Below are positions 36,372 through 46,319 of a stretch of DNA of 64,000 bases, piece after piece. Under the pieces are notes generated by a model. It searched no databases. It was not told where the DNA came from and saw only the letters and a program-made list of their open reading frames with translations. The DNA is taken from contig CAWGXI010000006.1 of the NCBI GenBank assembly GCA_963826515.1, positions 1 through 64,000 on the forward strand. Reading direction: 5' to 3'. The translations under genes were made by a program, and so were the position numbers. Source of the DNA: DATFVJ01 sp963826515 (GTDB taxonomy: Bacteria; Actinomycetota; Actinomycetes; Streptosporangiales; Streptosporangiaceae). Each line of letters opens with the position of its first letter. Positions within the stretch are counted from its first letter, which is position 1.

Positions 36372-37784
36372 TCAGACCCCGTCGATGGTCGACAGCGGCT
36401 CGTGGGCAAGTTCGGCCATCCGAGTGAGCCCGCGCTCGGCGCTATCAGCCAGACGTGCGGCAGCGGCCTGCAGCGCAGGGTCGTTGCGTTGCGACGGTTC
36501 GATGCGCGCAGGGTTCAGAGCGCAGCAGTTCGCCCAGGCGGCGATATCTGGCTCAGCGCCGTAGGTGGTCGCTGCGGCGGTTCCACGTACCTGCATCCGC
36601 GCCCAGCTGGCCGGACTGTCGGGGAGGGTGTTGGGCGGACACAATCGGTTGCGCTCTCGGTCGTCGTCGCGGGTTGCCTCCACGTAGCCGGCCAGAGCCG
36701 CGCAGAAACACGGGAAGCCGACCCGGATCGTCTGGAGTCGAACCTTGTCGGGGCCCCAGATGGGAACCAGCGGCGGGTACTGCAGTCCCGAGGCGGCGCA
36801 GTGCACGATGAGGGAGCCCGGCGCCAGTGGAACCGAGCCATCGTCGAGGACGACTTCCCGGCGAGTCACATGCTTGATGTGTCCTAGACGGGCGACGTTC
36901 TCGACGGTGCGGAGGAGATCGAGCTCCCATGCGCCCAGGGTCGGGGTCTTGGCCATCGTGGGGATGACGTCCCGGTCGATACGAACCATCACGCCGGCAG
37001 CTTCGAGGCGCAGAAACAGATCGTCGAGCGACTCGGCGTCGGCGGCCGACTCCATGGTGTCCGCAGCGAGCCCGAGCGCCACGAGCGGATCGGGCTGGAC
37101 AACGGCGCGATTGAGCATCCACGGATCACGCGGGCGCACCCAGACGATGCGCTCCGGCGGCACGCCATTCGCCAACAGCCACACGATCCCGTCAGTGGCG
37201 GTCTTGCCGGAACCGACGATCACGTAGCTGCTCGGGGCAGCGGTCAACTTGGCGAGCTCGTTGATGGCCGCAACATGGACGTCGTCAGCAACACCGAACG
37301 GCGGGGGTGTCGTCGCGGGAATCGTCGGCGACAGGTACGTGGCGTCGACGACCCGGCGTCGCACGCCGACCTGCACGGTCTCTCCCGACAGCCGGGACGT
37401 AACGAGATGGGAGGAGCCTTCTGCGTGGTACTCGCTTCCCCCGAGGAAGGTGACTCGGCCGGAGCCGAGGAAGCGGCGGTGCAGGATGTCGTCGTAGTAC
37501 GCCTCAATCTCCGCCTGACGGGCCCGTTCCTGAAGCCCCGCCTCCGGCCCGCTGAGCTGCATCGCGCCGCTACCCAGCAGGGTCGACGCGACACCGTAGA
37601 ACACGGACGCCTGATGGAGCTGGACGAACGGATACGCGTCCTGCCAATGCCCGCCCGCTGCGTGGCGGCGATCGACGAGCGTGACGTGCGCATCCGAGTG
37701 ATCGATCAGCGCGTCCGTGAAGGCCATGCCCATCGCCCCCGCACCGACGACGAGGTAGTCCGTCTCCAGCAATCGCATCACCAT
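36372..37784 (-). CDS. FMO-like NAD(P)-binding flavoprotein
   Basis: A 470-residue flavoprotein of the FAD-dependent monooxygenase/oxidoreductase type. The first Rossmann motif is VVGAGAMGMA at about residues 12-21 and the second is VIVGSGKTATDG at about 188-199. A WQDAYPFVQLHQASVFYGV segment fits flavin-monooxygenase relatives. Substrate unknown. The ATG at 37784 has GGAGG about ten bases upstream; an ATG two codons in is an alternative. A terminator follows it. The alpha/beta hydrolase gene upstream is on the same strand, 114 bp away. Confidence 0.85.
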   Translation of the reverse strand: MVMRLLETDYLVVGAGAMGMAFTDALIDHSDAHVTLVDRRHAAGGHWQDAYPFVQLHQASVFYGVASTLLGSGAMQLSGPEAGLQERARQAEIEAYYDDILHRRFLGSGRVTFLGGSEYHAEGSSHLVTSRLSGETVQVGVRRRVVDATYLSPTIPATTPPPFGVADDVHVAAINELAKLTAAPSSYVIVGSGKTATDGIVWLLANGVPPERIVWVRPRDPWMLNRAVVQPDPLVALGLAADTMESAADAESLDDLFLRLEAAGVMVRIDRDVIPTMAKTPTLGAWELDLLRTVENVARLGHIKHVTRREVVLDDGSVPLAPGSLIVHCAASGLQYPPLVPIWGPDKVRLQTIRVGFPCFCAALAGYVEATRDDDRERNRLCPPNTLPDSPASWARMQVRGTAAATTYGAEPDIAAWANCCALNPARIEPSQRNDPALQAAAARLADSAERGLTRMAELAHEPLSTIDGV

Positions 37785-37898
37785 CAGAACTCGACCTCCA
37801 GACGCAGCGACGAGGGCCGGTGGCCAATCGATGCTCCGCGATCGCCGGCGGGTGGGCGCCGTTCGGCCTGGGAGCCGCGGCGCCGTGGACAGGGGCGT

Positions 37899-38693
37899 TC
37901 AGCTGTGCGTGTGGTGAAGGAAGCTCCGGACTGCCCGGTTGAACGCCTCAGGGACCTCGATGTTGCAGATATGACCGGCATCGGGCAGGACGACCAGAGT
38001 CGAGCCCGTGATCGCCGCGTGGAGGTCCTGGGCCACGGTCAGGGATGCCCGCACATCCTGGTCGCCGTACACCAACAGCGTCGGGACCCTGACGTGGGGC
38101 AGGACGCCGCGGAGGTCCTCGGCACACGCCCGCGCCATCGCCCGGACGCCGGCCGGATGGAACCCAAGCATGTTCGCCCGGAACGCCTCAGCCACCTCCG
38201 GTGGCGTGGTTGGGGAGAACATTGTCGGCAGCAGTGTCCCCGCAAACTTCTCGGGCGACAGGTCGGCCAGGACCAGCGCCTGCTGCAGCCGCTGCCGGAC
38301 GACCTCGGCAGGAAGCGAGCCGGCCCACCCGGCGTAGGCCGAGGCCAGGACCAGCGTCCTCGGGACGGCGGCGTGCCGGCGGTAGAGCTCCAGGGCAAGC
38401 GCGCCACCGAACGACAACCCCGCCACGTGCGGTCGTTCCAGGCCGAGCCGCCTGATGAAGCCGGCCAGGCAGTCGGCGTAGCCGGCCATGCCGAACGACT
38501 CTGGCGGATCCGATGAGCCACCGGCCCCCGGGGCGTCCCAGGCCACCACCGTGAAGTCGGCGCAGAGCCCTTCAAGCTGCCGCCGCCACAACGTCGGGCC
38601 GTCCCCCACATAGCCATGGAGCAAGACCAGCGGCGGTCCGGTGCCGGCGCGTTCGTAGGCGACGCGGAGTCCGTCAACCTCGACCTGCTCCAT
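37899..38693 (-). CDS. alpha/beta-hydrolase
   Basis: A 264-residue alpha/beta-hydrolase of the 3-oxoadipate enol-lactonase/haloperoxidase-like group. The oxyanion region is HGYVGDG, the nucleophile is S94 in GLSFGG, the acid is D211 or D213 in YGDQDVRA and the base is H241 in DAGHICN. No signal peptide, so cytosolic. The substrate cannot be inferred. It is transcribed with or just ahead of the flavoprotein gene. Confidence 0.9.
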   Translation of the reverse strand: MEQVEVDGLRVAYERAGTGPPLVLLHGYVGDGPTLWRRQLEGLCADFTVVAWDAPGAGGSSDPPESFGMAGYADCLAGFIRRLGLERPHVAGLSFGGALALELYRRHAAVPRTLVLASAYAGWAGSLPAEVVRQRLQQALVLADLSPEKFAGTLLPTMFSPTTPPEVAEAFRANMLGFHPAGVRAMARACAEDLRGVLPHVRVPTLLVYGDQDVRASLTVAQDLHAAITGSTLVVLPDAGHICNIEVPEAFNRAVRSFLHHTHS

Positions 38694-39013
38694 GACGCGT
38701 CCCCTGATGGCTCAATGCTGCTTTCTGCGCCGTTCAGGGCGCCGCCCCCAGGCTGGCCATCGTAGCTGGTATGTGGCGCAGATGTAATCCCGATGGAGGC
38801 CAAGTTGAGCCGGCAGGGCACTGGACCTGGAGGGATCCGGGCCGATAGCAGCTCCACCTGATCTGCACGTCGCCCGTACCGCACGTGCACATGATCACGA
38901 TCTGCTGGCCGGATCGCGCCGGGAAGGCACAGGCATCCCGGCGGGATAGGCAGGGCGGCAGCTGCCAGGACGCTGCCGCGGCCACAGCGAGCGAGGGAGG
39001 GAGGGAACACGCG

Positions 39014-40423
39014 ATGAGCAGTACCGGTGACCGAGCCAGCATTGCCGAGCTGACGCACGATCAGTTCTCGGGGAAGGTGATCTCGGGCGGCGATCCCGGC
39101 TACGACCAGGCGCGGCGCGTGTGGAACGGCATGATCGACCGCTATCCGCGGGCCGTGATCCGCGCCAGCGGCCCAAGCGACATCGCTGCCGCGGTGAGAC
39201 TGGCCGCTGAGCACGGGCTGCCGCTGGCCGTCCGGGGCGGTGGTCACAGCGTCGCGGGCCACGGGACGGTGGATGACGGGCTGGTCTTGGACCTCGGCGC
39301 GCTGCGCGCGGTCGAGGTCGACCCGGGCCCGCGGACGGTCCGCGTCGAGCCGGGTGCGACGCTCGCCGACGTGGACCGGGCCACCGAACCGCACGGGCTG
39401 GCGGTGCCGCTCGGCGTCGTTTCCGGGACCGGCGTGGCGGGCCTGGCTGTCGGCGGCGGGGTCGGCTGGCTGACCCGCGCGCACGGGCTGACCATCGACA
39501 ACCTGATCGCCGCTGACGTCGTGACCGCTTCCGGCCAGACCATGCGGGCCAGCGAAACCGAGAACCCGGACCTGTTCTGGGGCATCCGCGGCGGAGGCGG
39601 CAACTTCGGGGTCGTGTCCTCGTTCACCTTCCGCGCTCACCCGCTGGGACCCCAGGTGTTCGCCGGGAACCTCATCTACCGCCAGGAGCACTGGCGGACG
39701 GCCCTGCGCGCGTACCAAACCTGGACCACAGACCTGCCCGACGCGCTCACCTCGATCATCTCCTTCCTCGTGCCGCCGCCGGGGTGGGACATGGGCGAGG
39801 ACCCGCTCATGCTCGTCGGCTTTGCGTGCGCGTCGCCAGATACAGCCCACGGCGAACGGACGGTCGCGGACCTGCGGCGCGCCGCGGCGCCCGACGCGCA
39901 GGCCGTGGAGCCCGTGACCTGGGTCTCGTGGCAGTCCGCGGTGGACGACCTGTTCCCCCGGGGCGTCCGCGCCTACTGGAAGAACGCTCCGTTCGACCGG
40001 CTCGATGACGCGGTGACCGAGGCGCTGACCGGGCGGGCCGCCGAACAGACCTGGCGCGGCACGGGCTTCGACGTCCACCACATGGGCGGAGCATGTGGCC
40101 GGGTCCCCCCGCATGCCACCCCCTTCCCCAACCGCGCGGCACGCTTCTGGCTCAACATCTACGGCTTCTGGTCCGACCCGGCGGACGACCACGCCCGCAT
40201 CGCCTTCATCCGCGGGCTCGCATCAGACATCGAGCCCTTTGCCGCTGGCGGGCGGTACATCAACTTCCTGCCCGGCGACGACGACGAAGGCCCAGCCGAG
40301 GATGATGCCTACGGCGGCGCGGCCACCGAGCGCCTGGCGGCGCTCAAACGCCGCTACGACCCGGACAACGTATTCCGCCTGAACCACAACATCGCACCTG
40401 GCCGCGACCAGGCAGGCCCCTGA
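39014..40423 (+). CDS. FAD-binding BBE-type oxidoreductase
   Basis: A 469-residue berberine-bridge-enzyme-like oxidase. The FAD_binding_4 domain includes VRGGGHSVAG with the His (78) used for covalent flavin attachment in the family, and VSGTGVAGLAVGGGVGWLTR. The C-terminal BBE motif DPDNVFRLNHNIAPG is present. Relatives oxidise sugars, alkaloids or polyketide intermediates; the substrate here is unknown. The ATG at 39014 follows a purine-rich GAGGGAGGGAGGG. It is divergent from the hydrolase gene. Confidence 0.92.
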   Translation: MSSTGDRASIAELTHDQFSGKVISGGDPGYDQARRVWNGMIDRYPRAVIRASGPSDIAAAVRLAAEHGLPLAVRGGGHSVAGHGTVDDGLVLDLGALRAVEVDPGPRTVRVEPGATLADVDRATEPHGLAVPLGVVSGTGVAGLAVGGGVGWLTRAHGLTIDNLIAADVVTASGQTMRASETENPDLFWGIRGGGGNFGVVSSFTFRAHPLGPQVFAGNLIYRQEHWRTALRAYQTWTTDLPDALTSIISFLVPPPGWDMGEDPLMLVGFACASPDTAHGERTVADLRRAAAPDAQAVEPVTWVSWQSAVDDLFPRGVRAYWKNAPFDRLDDAVTEALTGRAAEQTWRGTGFDVHHMGGACGRVPPHATPFPNRAARFWLNIYGFWSDPADDHARIAFIRGLASDIEPFAAGGRYINFLPGDDDEGPAEDDAYGGAATERLAALKRRYDPDNVFRLNHNIAPGRDQAGP

Positions 40424-40439
40424 CGTCATCCGCCTCAGC

Positions 40440-40640
40440 TTTCGCCTGGTCACGCTCGTCGGCGACGGCACCTGGCTGCTGGTCGAGCCCTATGCTGGCG
40501 ACCATCCGGCGGACAACCTGAACCCCGAACCCCGTCGGCCGGGTGTGCTACAACGTCCCCACCTTCCTGTGCGTACCTGCCGCGGCGTCCGAGGGCGGGG
40601 GTGCCGCTGCGCTGCCATTCATCCCGAACGGCTGCCGCGC
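40440..40640 (+). pseudogene. SAM-dependent methyltransferase fragment
   Basis: LVGDGTWLLVEPYAGDHPAD and NLNP, then in a shifted frame GRVCYNVPTFLCVPAAASEG, match a conserved stretch of actinobacterial class I methyltransferases. Both ends are missing and one frameshift (C run near 40530) is present. Confidence 0.65.
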
Positions 40641-40699
40641 GGTGGACCGGTCCTGCCATGAGTCGGCCAGGTGATGCACGATCCGGCTCCCGGCTCCGC

Positions 40700-40983
40700 G
40701 GCCGGCTGCAGGCAGGTACAGCCGGCTGGTCCGCCGCTTCGGCGGGGACAAGAACCCGGCCGCGAAGAAGAAAGCCTTCACCGCGATCGCGCACACCCTG
40801 CTCAAGATCGCCTACCAGGTCCTCAAGACCGGGACCCCATACCAGGACCTGGGCGCCGACTTCTACACCCGGCGGGAATCCCCACAGCACAAGCAGGCCT
40901 AGCTGGAACGCCAGCTGCAAAAGCTCCACCCCGGCTGCACCATCACCATCAGCCCGGAGACCGCCATACCACTCGGCGCTTAA
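40700..40983 (+). pseudogene. IS110-family transposase C-terminal fragment
   Basis: AHTLLKIAYQVLKTGTPYQD, LGADFYTRRESPQHKQA, then a TAG, then LERQLQKLHPGCTITISPE. This is the common tail of IS110-type (DEDD) transposases; the TAG replaces a codon that is usually Tyr. Confidence 0.8.
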
Positions 40984-41049
40984 CCAGCAGCCCTGATTCC
41001 AGCCAGCCCAGGAGCCGCCGATCCCGGCACCCGCAGCAGGGGCAGGCCG

Positions 41050-41290
41050 GTAGTGCGCTTCGTGACGGGTCGAAAGTGCTGATACGCCAGGTCCAGAGCA
41101 CTGACGCTCCGCTCCTGGCGGACGGCTTCGCCCGGCTGAGTGCCCGATCACGCCAGATGCGGTTCCTGACGAGAAAGAGGGAACTGACCCCGGCGGAGCT
41201 GCGCTATTTCACCGACGTCGACCACCGCGACGACGAGGCACTCGGCGCTTTGAGTCATGCCGACGGGCGCGTCGTGGATATCGCCCGCTA
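41050..41290 (+). pseudogene. GNAT-family acetyltransferase N-terminal fragment
   Basis: DGSKVLIRQVQSTDAPLLAD, GFARLSARSRQMRFLT and LTPAELRYFTDVDHRDDEAL are the start of a GNAT-type domain. It breaks off at about 41290 and continues as a relaxase fragment in another frame. Confidence 0.75.
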
Positions 41291-41640
41291 CGTCGGGACG
41301 CCGAAGACCCGCAGGCCGCCGAGATCATGGACCGCACCGGGCTGGCGCCGCGCGGGGACGACGCGGGGGTGCGGTGGGTGGCGGTCAGCCACGCCGACGA
41401 CCACGTGCACATCGTGGCGACCCTGGCCCGCCAGGACGGGGCCCGGCCACGCACCTGGAACGACTTCTACCGGGTCCGGGAGGCGTGCCAGGCGGCCGAG
41501 GAGCGGCACGGGCTGCGCGTCATGGCGCCGGCCGACCGCACCGCCGCCAGGCGCCCGACCCGGGCGGAGACCGAGCAGGCCGCGCGGCGCGGCTGGGACG
41601 AGCCGCCTCGCGTAACGCGGCGCGGGCAGCCGTGGATGGG
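41291..41640 (+). pseudogene. relaxase (mobilisation protein) fragment
   Basis: EIMDRTGLAPRGDDAGVRWV, AVSHADDHVHIVATLARQDG (with the HDH-like metal-binding His cluster), then RVREACQAAEERHGLRV, and a C-terminal ADRTAARRPTRAETEQAARR. This is the relaxase of actinomycete conjugative elements. Both ends are lost. Confidence 0.75.
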
Positions 41641-41689
41641 TTCGCCCAGGTGAAGGCGCATTTCGCGGAGACTCCGGGCTGATCCCCGC

Positions 41690-41945
41690 CATCATGTGGG
41701 TCGGGGAAGCTTTTGATAACGCATCAGCGGAAACGACGATTGGGCTGTCCAAGACCGGATGCGTGCGCGACGGCTCGCCGTTCTGCACCGGGCGCTGCGC
41801 GCCCTGGACGGCTTGGAGAACATCAGCTCCGCATGCGTCAGCTGGTACAACGCCAGCAGGCAGATGCACGGCCTCGGCCGCCGCCCGCCAGCGGAGCCGA
41901 AGCCGGCTACTACGCTCAAAATCGTGCGGCCAGCCGGCCGATCAC
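41690..41945 (+). pseudogene. IS3-family transposase (OrfB) C-terminal fragment
   Basis: GEAFDNASAETTIGLSKT with the catalytic Glu, then across a frame change ALRALDGLENISSACVSWYN, RQMHGLGRRPPAEP and the usual end. Frameshifted and lacking the N-terminus. Confidence 0.8.
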
Positions 41946-42184
41946 ACGTAACGGGGTATGCGCGAAACCCGGGACGCTTCACAGGTGATGGATGGACGTC
42001 CGAAAGGCCGGAAGATGATCGGGAGTTGGGCGCTCATCCTCGGACGAGCGCCGGGAGCCGTCGGGAGTGATGCTGCGCGTGGCCAAGCTCGAGGGCCCGG
42101 TGTTGCGCGTTCCCTGCGATGGGCGGGGATGACTTGCGCTAGCGATCCTGTCCTTAGTCTGGCTGACTGTCCCGGGGCCGGATT

Positions 42185-43558
42185 ATGAGCCTGGCGGCGT
42201 GGCTGCTGGTCGTCGCTGCCTTGGCGCTGGTTGTGGCGTGTGGTGTTTTCGTTGCGGCCGAGACTTCGCTCATTACCGTGGATCGGGCGAGCGTTCATGA
42301 AGCGGCCGCGGCGGGTGACCCGCGAGCGGCCGGTGTGGGCCGGGCGGTGGCGACGTTGTCGACGCAGTTGTCCGGCGCGCAGGTCGGGGTCACGGTCACG
42401 AACCTCGCGATCGGTTTCCTCGCGGAACCGTCGATCGCGTCGCTGGTGGAGGGCCCCTTGGGCTTGTTGGGCGTCCCACACAACGCGGTGGGCGATGTGG
42501 CTGTCGTGCTGGGTCTGGCCATAGCTACGGCCGTTACGATGGTGTTGGGTGAGCTGATTCCGAAGAATCTTGCCATCGCGGAACCGTTGCGTGTTGCCAG
42601 GCTGACCCAGGGGTTCCAGCGCCGCTTCACAGCTTCGATGCGTTGGCCGATCCGGTTGCTCAACGGGGCCGCTAACCAGATCGTGCGTGCGCTGGGCATC
42701 GAACCGCAGGAGGAGCTGCGTAGCGCCCGGGTTCCTGGGGAGCTCGCGTCGCTGGTTCGGCGGTCCGCGGACCAGGGGGTCCTGGCGGGCCCGACGGCGA
42801 GGCTGCTGGAGCGTTCGTTTGCCTTCGGTGGCCGCACGGCGGCTGATGTGTTCACCCCCCGTGTCCACATGTACAGCGTCGGTCGCGACGACAGCGTGGC
42901 GTCCGTGATCGCCCTGGCCCGGGCAACAGGGCATTCGCGATTCCCTGTGGTCGGCGACTCCGCAGACGACGTGTGTGGGCTGGTGCACGTCAAGGACGCT
43001 GTGTCGGTGCCGTTCGAGCGCCGCGCCGACACGCGCGTCGCCGAAGTGGCCGGTCCGCCGTTGCTCGTGCCGACCACATTGGAGCTGGACCCGTTGCTCA
43101 CGCGGTTGCGCGAGCAGGGCTTGCAGATGGCCGTCGTCGTCGACGAGTACGGCGGCACCGAGGGAGTGCTCACGCTTGAGGACCTGATCGAGGAGCTCGT
43201 CGGCGAGATCGCTGACGAGCACGACCCGGCGAGCACGCCGGTGCGGGGTGAGGGAGAAGGGAGCTGGTCGCTGTCCGGTCTGCTGAGGCCGGACGAGATC
43301 CGGGCGCTCATCGGCATCGGCCTGCCCGAGGGCGAGGCCTATGAGACGGTCGCCGGGCTCCTGCTCCAACGCCTGGGGCGGCTGCCGGTGGTGGGAGACG
43401 AGGCCGCGGTCGAGGTCGAGGTTCTCGTCAATGCCACCGGCGACGGCGAGGAACCCGATCGTCTGGTGCCGGCGCCGGCCTCGCTCCGGGTCGAGCGCAT
43501 GGACAGGCACCGCATCGACCGGGTTGGCCTCATGGTTCAGCAGCCGCCGGGGCCGTGA
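42185..43558 (+). CDS. CNNM/CorC-type hemolysin-family transporter
   Basis: A 457-residue membrane protein with an N-terminal DUF21 (CNNM) transmembrane domain (about 1-190; AAETSLITVDRASVHEAA, TMVLGELIPKNLAIAEP), a CBS pair (about 215-335; DVFTPRVHMYSV, MAVVVDEYGGTEGVLTLEDL), and a CorC_HlyC domain (about 350-435). Relatives export or sense Mg2+/Co2+ at the membrane. Its stop overlaps the start of a second paralogue by 4 bp, so the two are translated together and may form a heterodimer. Confidence 0.93.
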   Translation: MSLAAWLLVVAALALVVACGVFVAAETSLITVDRASVHEAAAAGDPRAAGVGRAVATLSTQLSGAQVGVTVTNLAIGFLAEPSIASLVEGPLGLLGVPHNAVGDVAVVLGLAIATAVTMVLGELIPKNLAIAEPLRVARLTQGFQRRFTASMRWPIRLLNGAANQIVRALGIEPQEELRSARVPGELASLVRRSADQGVLAGPTARLLERSFAFGGRTAADVFTPRVHMYSVGRDDSVASVIALARATGHSRFPVVGDSADDVCGLVHVKDAVSVPFERRADTRVAEVAGPPLLVPTTLELDPLLTRLREQGLQMAVVVDEYGGTEGVLTLEDLIEELVGEIADEHDPASTPVRGEGEGSWSLSGLLRPDEIRALIGIGLPEGEAYETVAGLLLQRLGRLPVVGDEAAVEVEVLVNATGDGEEPDRLVPAPASLRVERMDRHRIDRVGLMVQQPPGP

Positions 43559-44625
43559 TGACTCCGCTGGCTGCTGTTCTCGTGGCCCTGGGCCTGCTGC
43601 TGGCCAACGCGTTCTTTGTCGGTGCGGAGTTCGCCCTGATCAGTTCGCGCCGGACGCAGCTCGAGCCGCGCGCCGCTGCAGGTTCGCCATCTGCGCGCCT
43701 CACGCTGCGCGCGATGGATCGGGTGTCACTGATGCTCGCCGCCGCACAGCTGGGCATCACCTTGTGCTCGCTCGGTCTCGGTGCGGTTGGCGAACCTGCG
43801 GTGGCGCATCTGTTCGAACCGGTCCTGAGCCTGGTGTCGTTGCCAGGAGACTTGGTGCCTCTCCTTTCGTTCGGCCTCGCCCTGGCCGTCGTCGTCTCTT
43901 TGCACGTCGTCCTGGGTGAGATGGTGCCCAAGAACATCGCACTGGCCGCACCCGAGCGTTCAGCCTTGGCCCTGACCCCTCTGCTGACCGGGTTCGGCGT
44001 GGCGCTCAAGCCGGTGATCTGGCTGCTAAACGCGGGTGCCAACCTAGGACTGCGGGCCCTGCGAGTTGAGCCACACGACCAGGTTTCCTCCACCTTCACC
44101 CACGATCAGGTCGCCGGGTTGATCGACGAGTCGCGCCGTGAAGGCCTGCTCGACGCGGACGTACACGACCTGCTCGCCGGCGCTCTCCACTTCTCCAAGC
44201 GCACCGTCGACGCCGTACTCCTGCCCCTCGACACCCTCGTGACCGTGTCAGGCACGGTCACCCCCGCCCAGGTTGAGGCACTTTGCTCCCAGACCCGTTT
44301 CTCTCGATTTCCCGTCCGCTCCGACTCCGGCTCGCTGGTCGGCTACCTCCACATCATCGACGCGCTCGAAACCGATCCCAGCCTGCGTGGCAGGCCCATC
44401 GCAGCGGAGAACGTCCGGCCGCTCGTCGCGATCCCGGCCGGTACGTCACTGCACGAGGCCCTCGCCGCGATGCAGCGCGCAGGTGCCCACCTCGGGCAGC
44501 TCCTCGATGAAGCGGAGCTGACTCTGGGAGTCGTGGCCATGGAGGACGTGCTCGAGGAGCTCGTCGGGGAGATCCGTGACGCCGCCGCCAACCGGCGCCC
44601 GCGACCCCCACAACCACAAGACTAG
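43555..44625 (+). CDS. second CNNM/CorC-type protein
   Basis: A 356-residue paralogue with the DUF21 domain (LANAFFVGAEFALISSRRTQ, VVLGEMVPKNIALAAPERSA) and a CBS pair (about 210-340; FSRFPVRSDSGSLVGYLHII, VAMEDVLEELVGEI). It lacks the CorC_HlyC domain of its partner and ends soon after the CBS pair. The ATG lies within the upstream stop (ATGA). Unequal partners like this are usual in actinobacteria. Confidence 0.93.
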   Translation: MMTPLAAVLVALGLLLANAFFVGAEFALISSRRTQLEPRAAAGSPSARLTLRAMDRVSLMLAAAQLGITLCSLGLGAVGEPAVAHLFEPVLSLVSLPGDLVPLLSFGLALAVVVSLHVVLGEMVPKNIALAAPERSALALTPLLTGFGVALKPVIWLLNAGANLGLRALRVEPHDQVSSTFTHDQVAGLIDESRREGLLDADVHDLLAGALHFSKRTVDAVLLPLDTLVTVSGTVTPAQVEALCSQTRFSRFPVRSDSGSLVGYLHIIDALETDPSLRGRPIAAENVRPLVAIPAGTSLHEALAAMQRAGAHLGQLLDEAELTLGVVAMEDVLEELVGEIRDAAANRRPRPPQPQD

Positions 44626-44933
44626 GCAGCTGGGTGTGCGCACCGGGCGCGAATCGCACTGACGCCGTGCCGGCGGCCGTCGGATCCTTTCGCAGGATGC
44701 CTGGAGCGGCTGCCCGGAGACAGCCACGTCGTGACGGAACGTGAGCGGGCGGCCGATGGCGCGGACGCGCCAGACCCGCCTAATCTGAAGTCGCCGTTGG
44801 GGTGTCCGCGATCTAGCTTGAGGTGCCTTAGAGGGCATCTGATCCGCACTGATACCTGTCTGTCCCAGCGCCGGGAAAGATTCGCTGGCCAGATCCCACA
44901 GTTTCGCGGTATGGCGTGCTAAAGATCGCCGTC

Positions 44934-45542
44934 ATGACCCCTCGCCGTGCCTACCGCACTGACTTGTCCGACGCCCGCTGGGCGCTGATCGAGCCGATCC
45001 TGGCCGCCTGGCGGGCGGCCCGGGCCGAAGCCGGCCTGGGCCTCAGCGAACCCGCGCATGACCTGCGTGAGATCGTCAACGCGATCTTGTACGTGAACCG
45101 GACCGGGATCGCCTGGGAATACCCGCCGCACGATTTACCGCCGTACAAGACGGCCGACTACGACTACTACGCCAAGTGGGAGAAGGACGGCACCACCGAG
45201 ACGATCCACGACACGCTGCACCGCCAGGTGCGCGCCGCCGCCGGCCGCCGCGAGCAGCCCAGCGCCGCGATCATGGACGCCCAGCCGGTTCGGACCTCCG
45301 GCAACGTGCCGGAGTCCTCCAGATCCGCCACAGCAACGGCGAAAGACACCGCCAAAATCACCCCGGACAAGCTGCCCGTCCGCGGCTACCACGAACTAAT
45401 CAGCCATCTGGCCACCCTCACCAGGAACACCGTCAGCTTCAACCGGCAGCGCCTGGAAAAACTCTCAACACCGACCCCGGAACAGCCCCGCGTATTCGAG
45501 CTGCTCGGCAAGCCTATCCCGCGCCGCCTCGACGCAGCGTAA
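44934..45542 (+). pseudogene. chimeric transposase frame: IS5-type N-terminus, unrelated C-terminus
   Basis: TPRRAYRTDLSDARWALIEP, NAILYVNRTGIAWEYPPHDL and MDAQPVRTSGNVPES are the first 130 residues of an IS5-family transposase. From about SRSATATAKDT the frame stays open but becomes LPVRGYHELISHLATLTRNT and LSTPTPEQPRVFELLGKPIP, a tail typical of a different transposase type. The catalytic core of both is missing, so it cannot transpose. It looks like an in-frame deletion fusion. Confidence 0.7.
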
Positions 45543-45645
45543 CCAGCGTAGCCACGAACGGAGGTCCCCGCCACACCCAACCAGATGGCAAAAATCCCAG
45601 GTCAGCACCCACAATCCCCTAGTAGAAGATCACGAAAGGACGGAT

Positions 45646-46140
45646 TTGATAATCGATGTCGGCCAGGTCGATGCCGGCTTCGGCGATCACCTCGCGACCA
45701 GCGGCGTCATGTCCTCGATCGCCACCGGGCCCGAGGCCAAGCAGTTCGAGATGGCGTTCGACCCGCGGTTCCGGCTGCCACTAGCCGCGCTCAGAGTGAC
45801 GCCGGCGACGGCGCACGTCACCGCCGCCGCCGACCGTCTGGTCGCCCGTTTCGGGCCGTGGGTCTGCCGCACGACTCCGGCGAACGTGCGAGCGGTGCGC
45901 CTCACCGGCCCCTACCACTGGCACCGTGCGGTCGGCCCCCCGCTGTCGCTGGCCGACCACGGCCTGACCTTTGGCTCACCGCCATCCGCGGGGTTTGCCT
46001 GCTGTTCCGGGAACCGGTGCGCGGCCTCGACCCGCTCGGCCTGATCCGCCACCCGGGCCTGACGCTGACGGCCGCGGACCCGGCAGGCTCGCCGCCACCG
46101 TGCGCCGCCACGCGGGCCTTCCCGGCTGAATCGAAGATTG
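45646..46140 (+). pseudogene. conserved hypothetical protein, frameshifted
   Basis: An apparently cytosolic protein: LIIDVGQVDAGFGDHLAT, AFDPRFRLPLAALRVTPAT, LTGPYHWHRAVGPPLSLADH, then after a frame change near 45975 RGVCLLFREPVRGLDPLGLI and RHPGLTLTAADPAG. I recall similar unnamed actinobacterial proteins but no function. TTG at 45646 has AAAGGA upstream. The frameshift may be real or an error. Confidence 0.55.
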
Positions 46141-46319
46141 GGGCGCAACGGGTCGCCGACGTGGGCGAACGAGGTTGAGGCCGATCCCGGTCGCCGGCGT
46201 GCCCGCCCGCCTGGTCCGGCGACCCGTCCTGCCGGACCATCAAGGGAATCCTGGCCGCCGGGACCGGGTGCGAGGAGGTGGCGGGTCACGGCCCGCGCAC
46301 CTGACCACTCAGGATGATG

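Noticed and set aside
38039..40192. A 717-codon minus-strand frame spanning the FAD oxidase and the hydrolase
   Set aside because: It runs antisense to one well-defined gene and in a wrong frame through another; a high-GC artefact.
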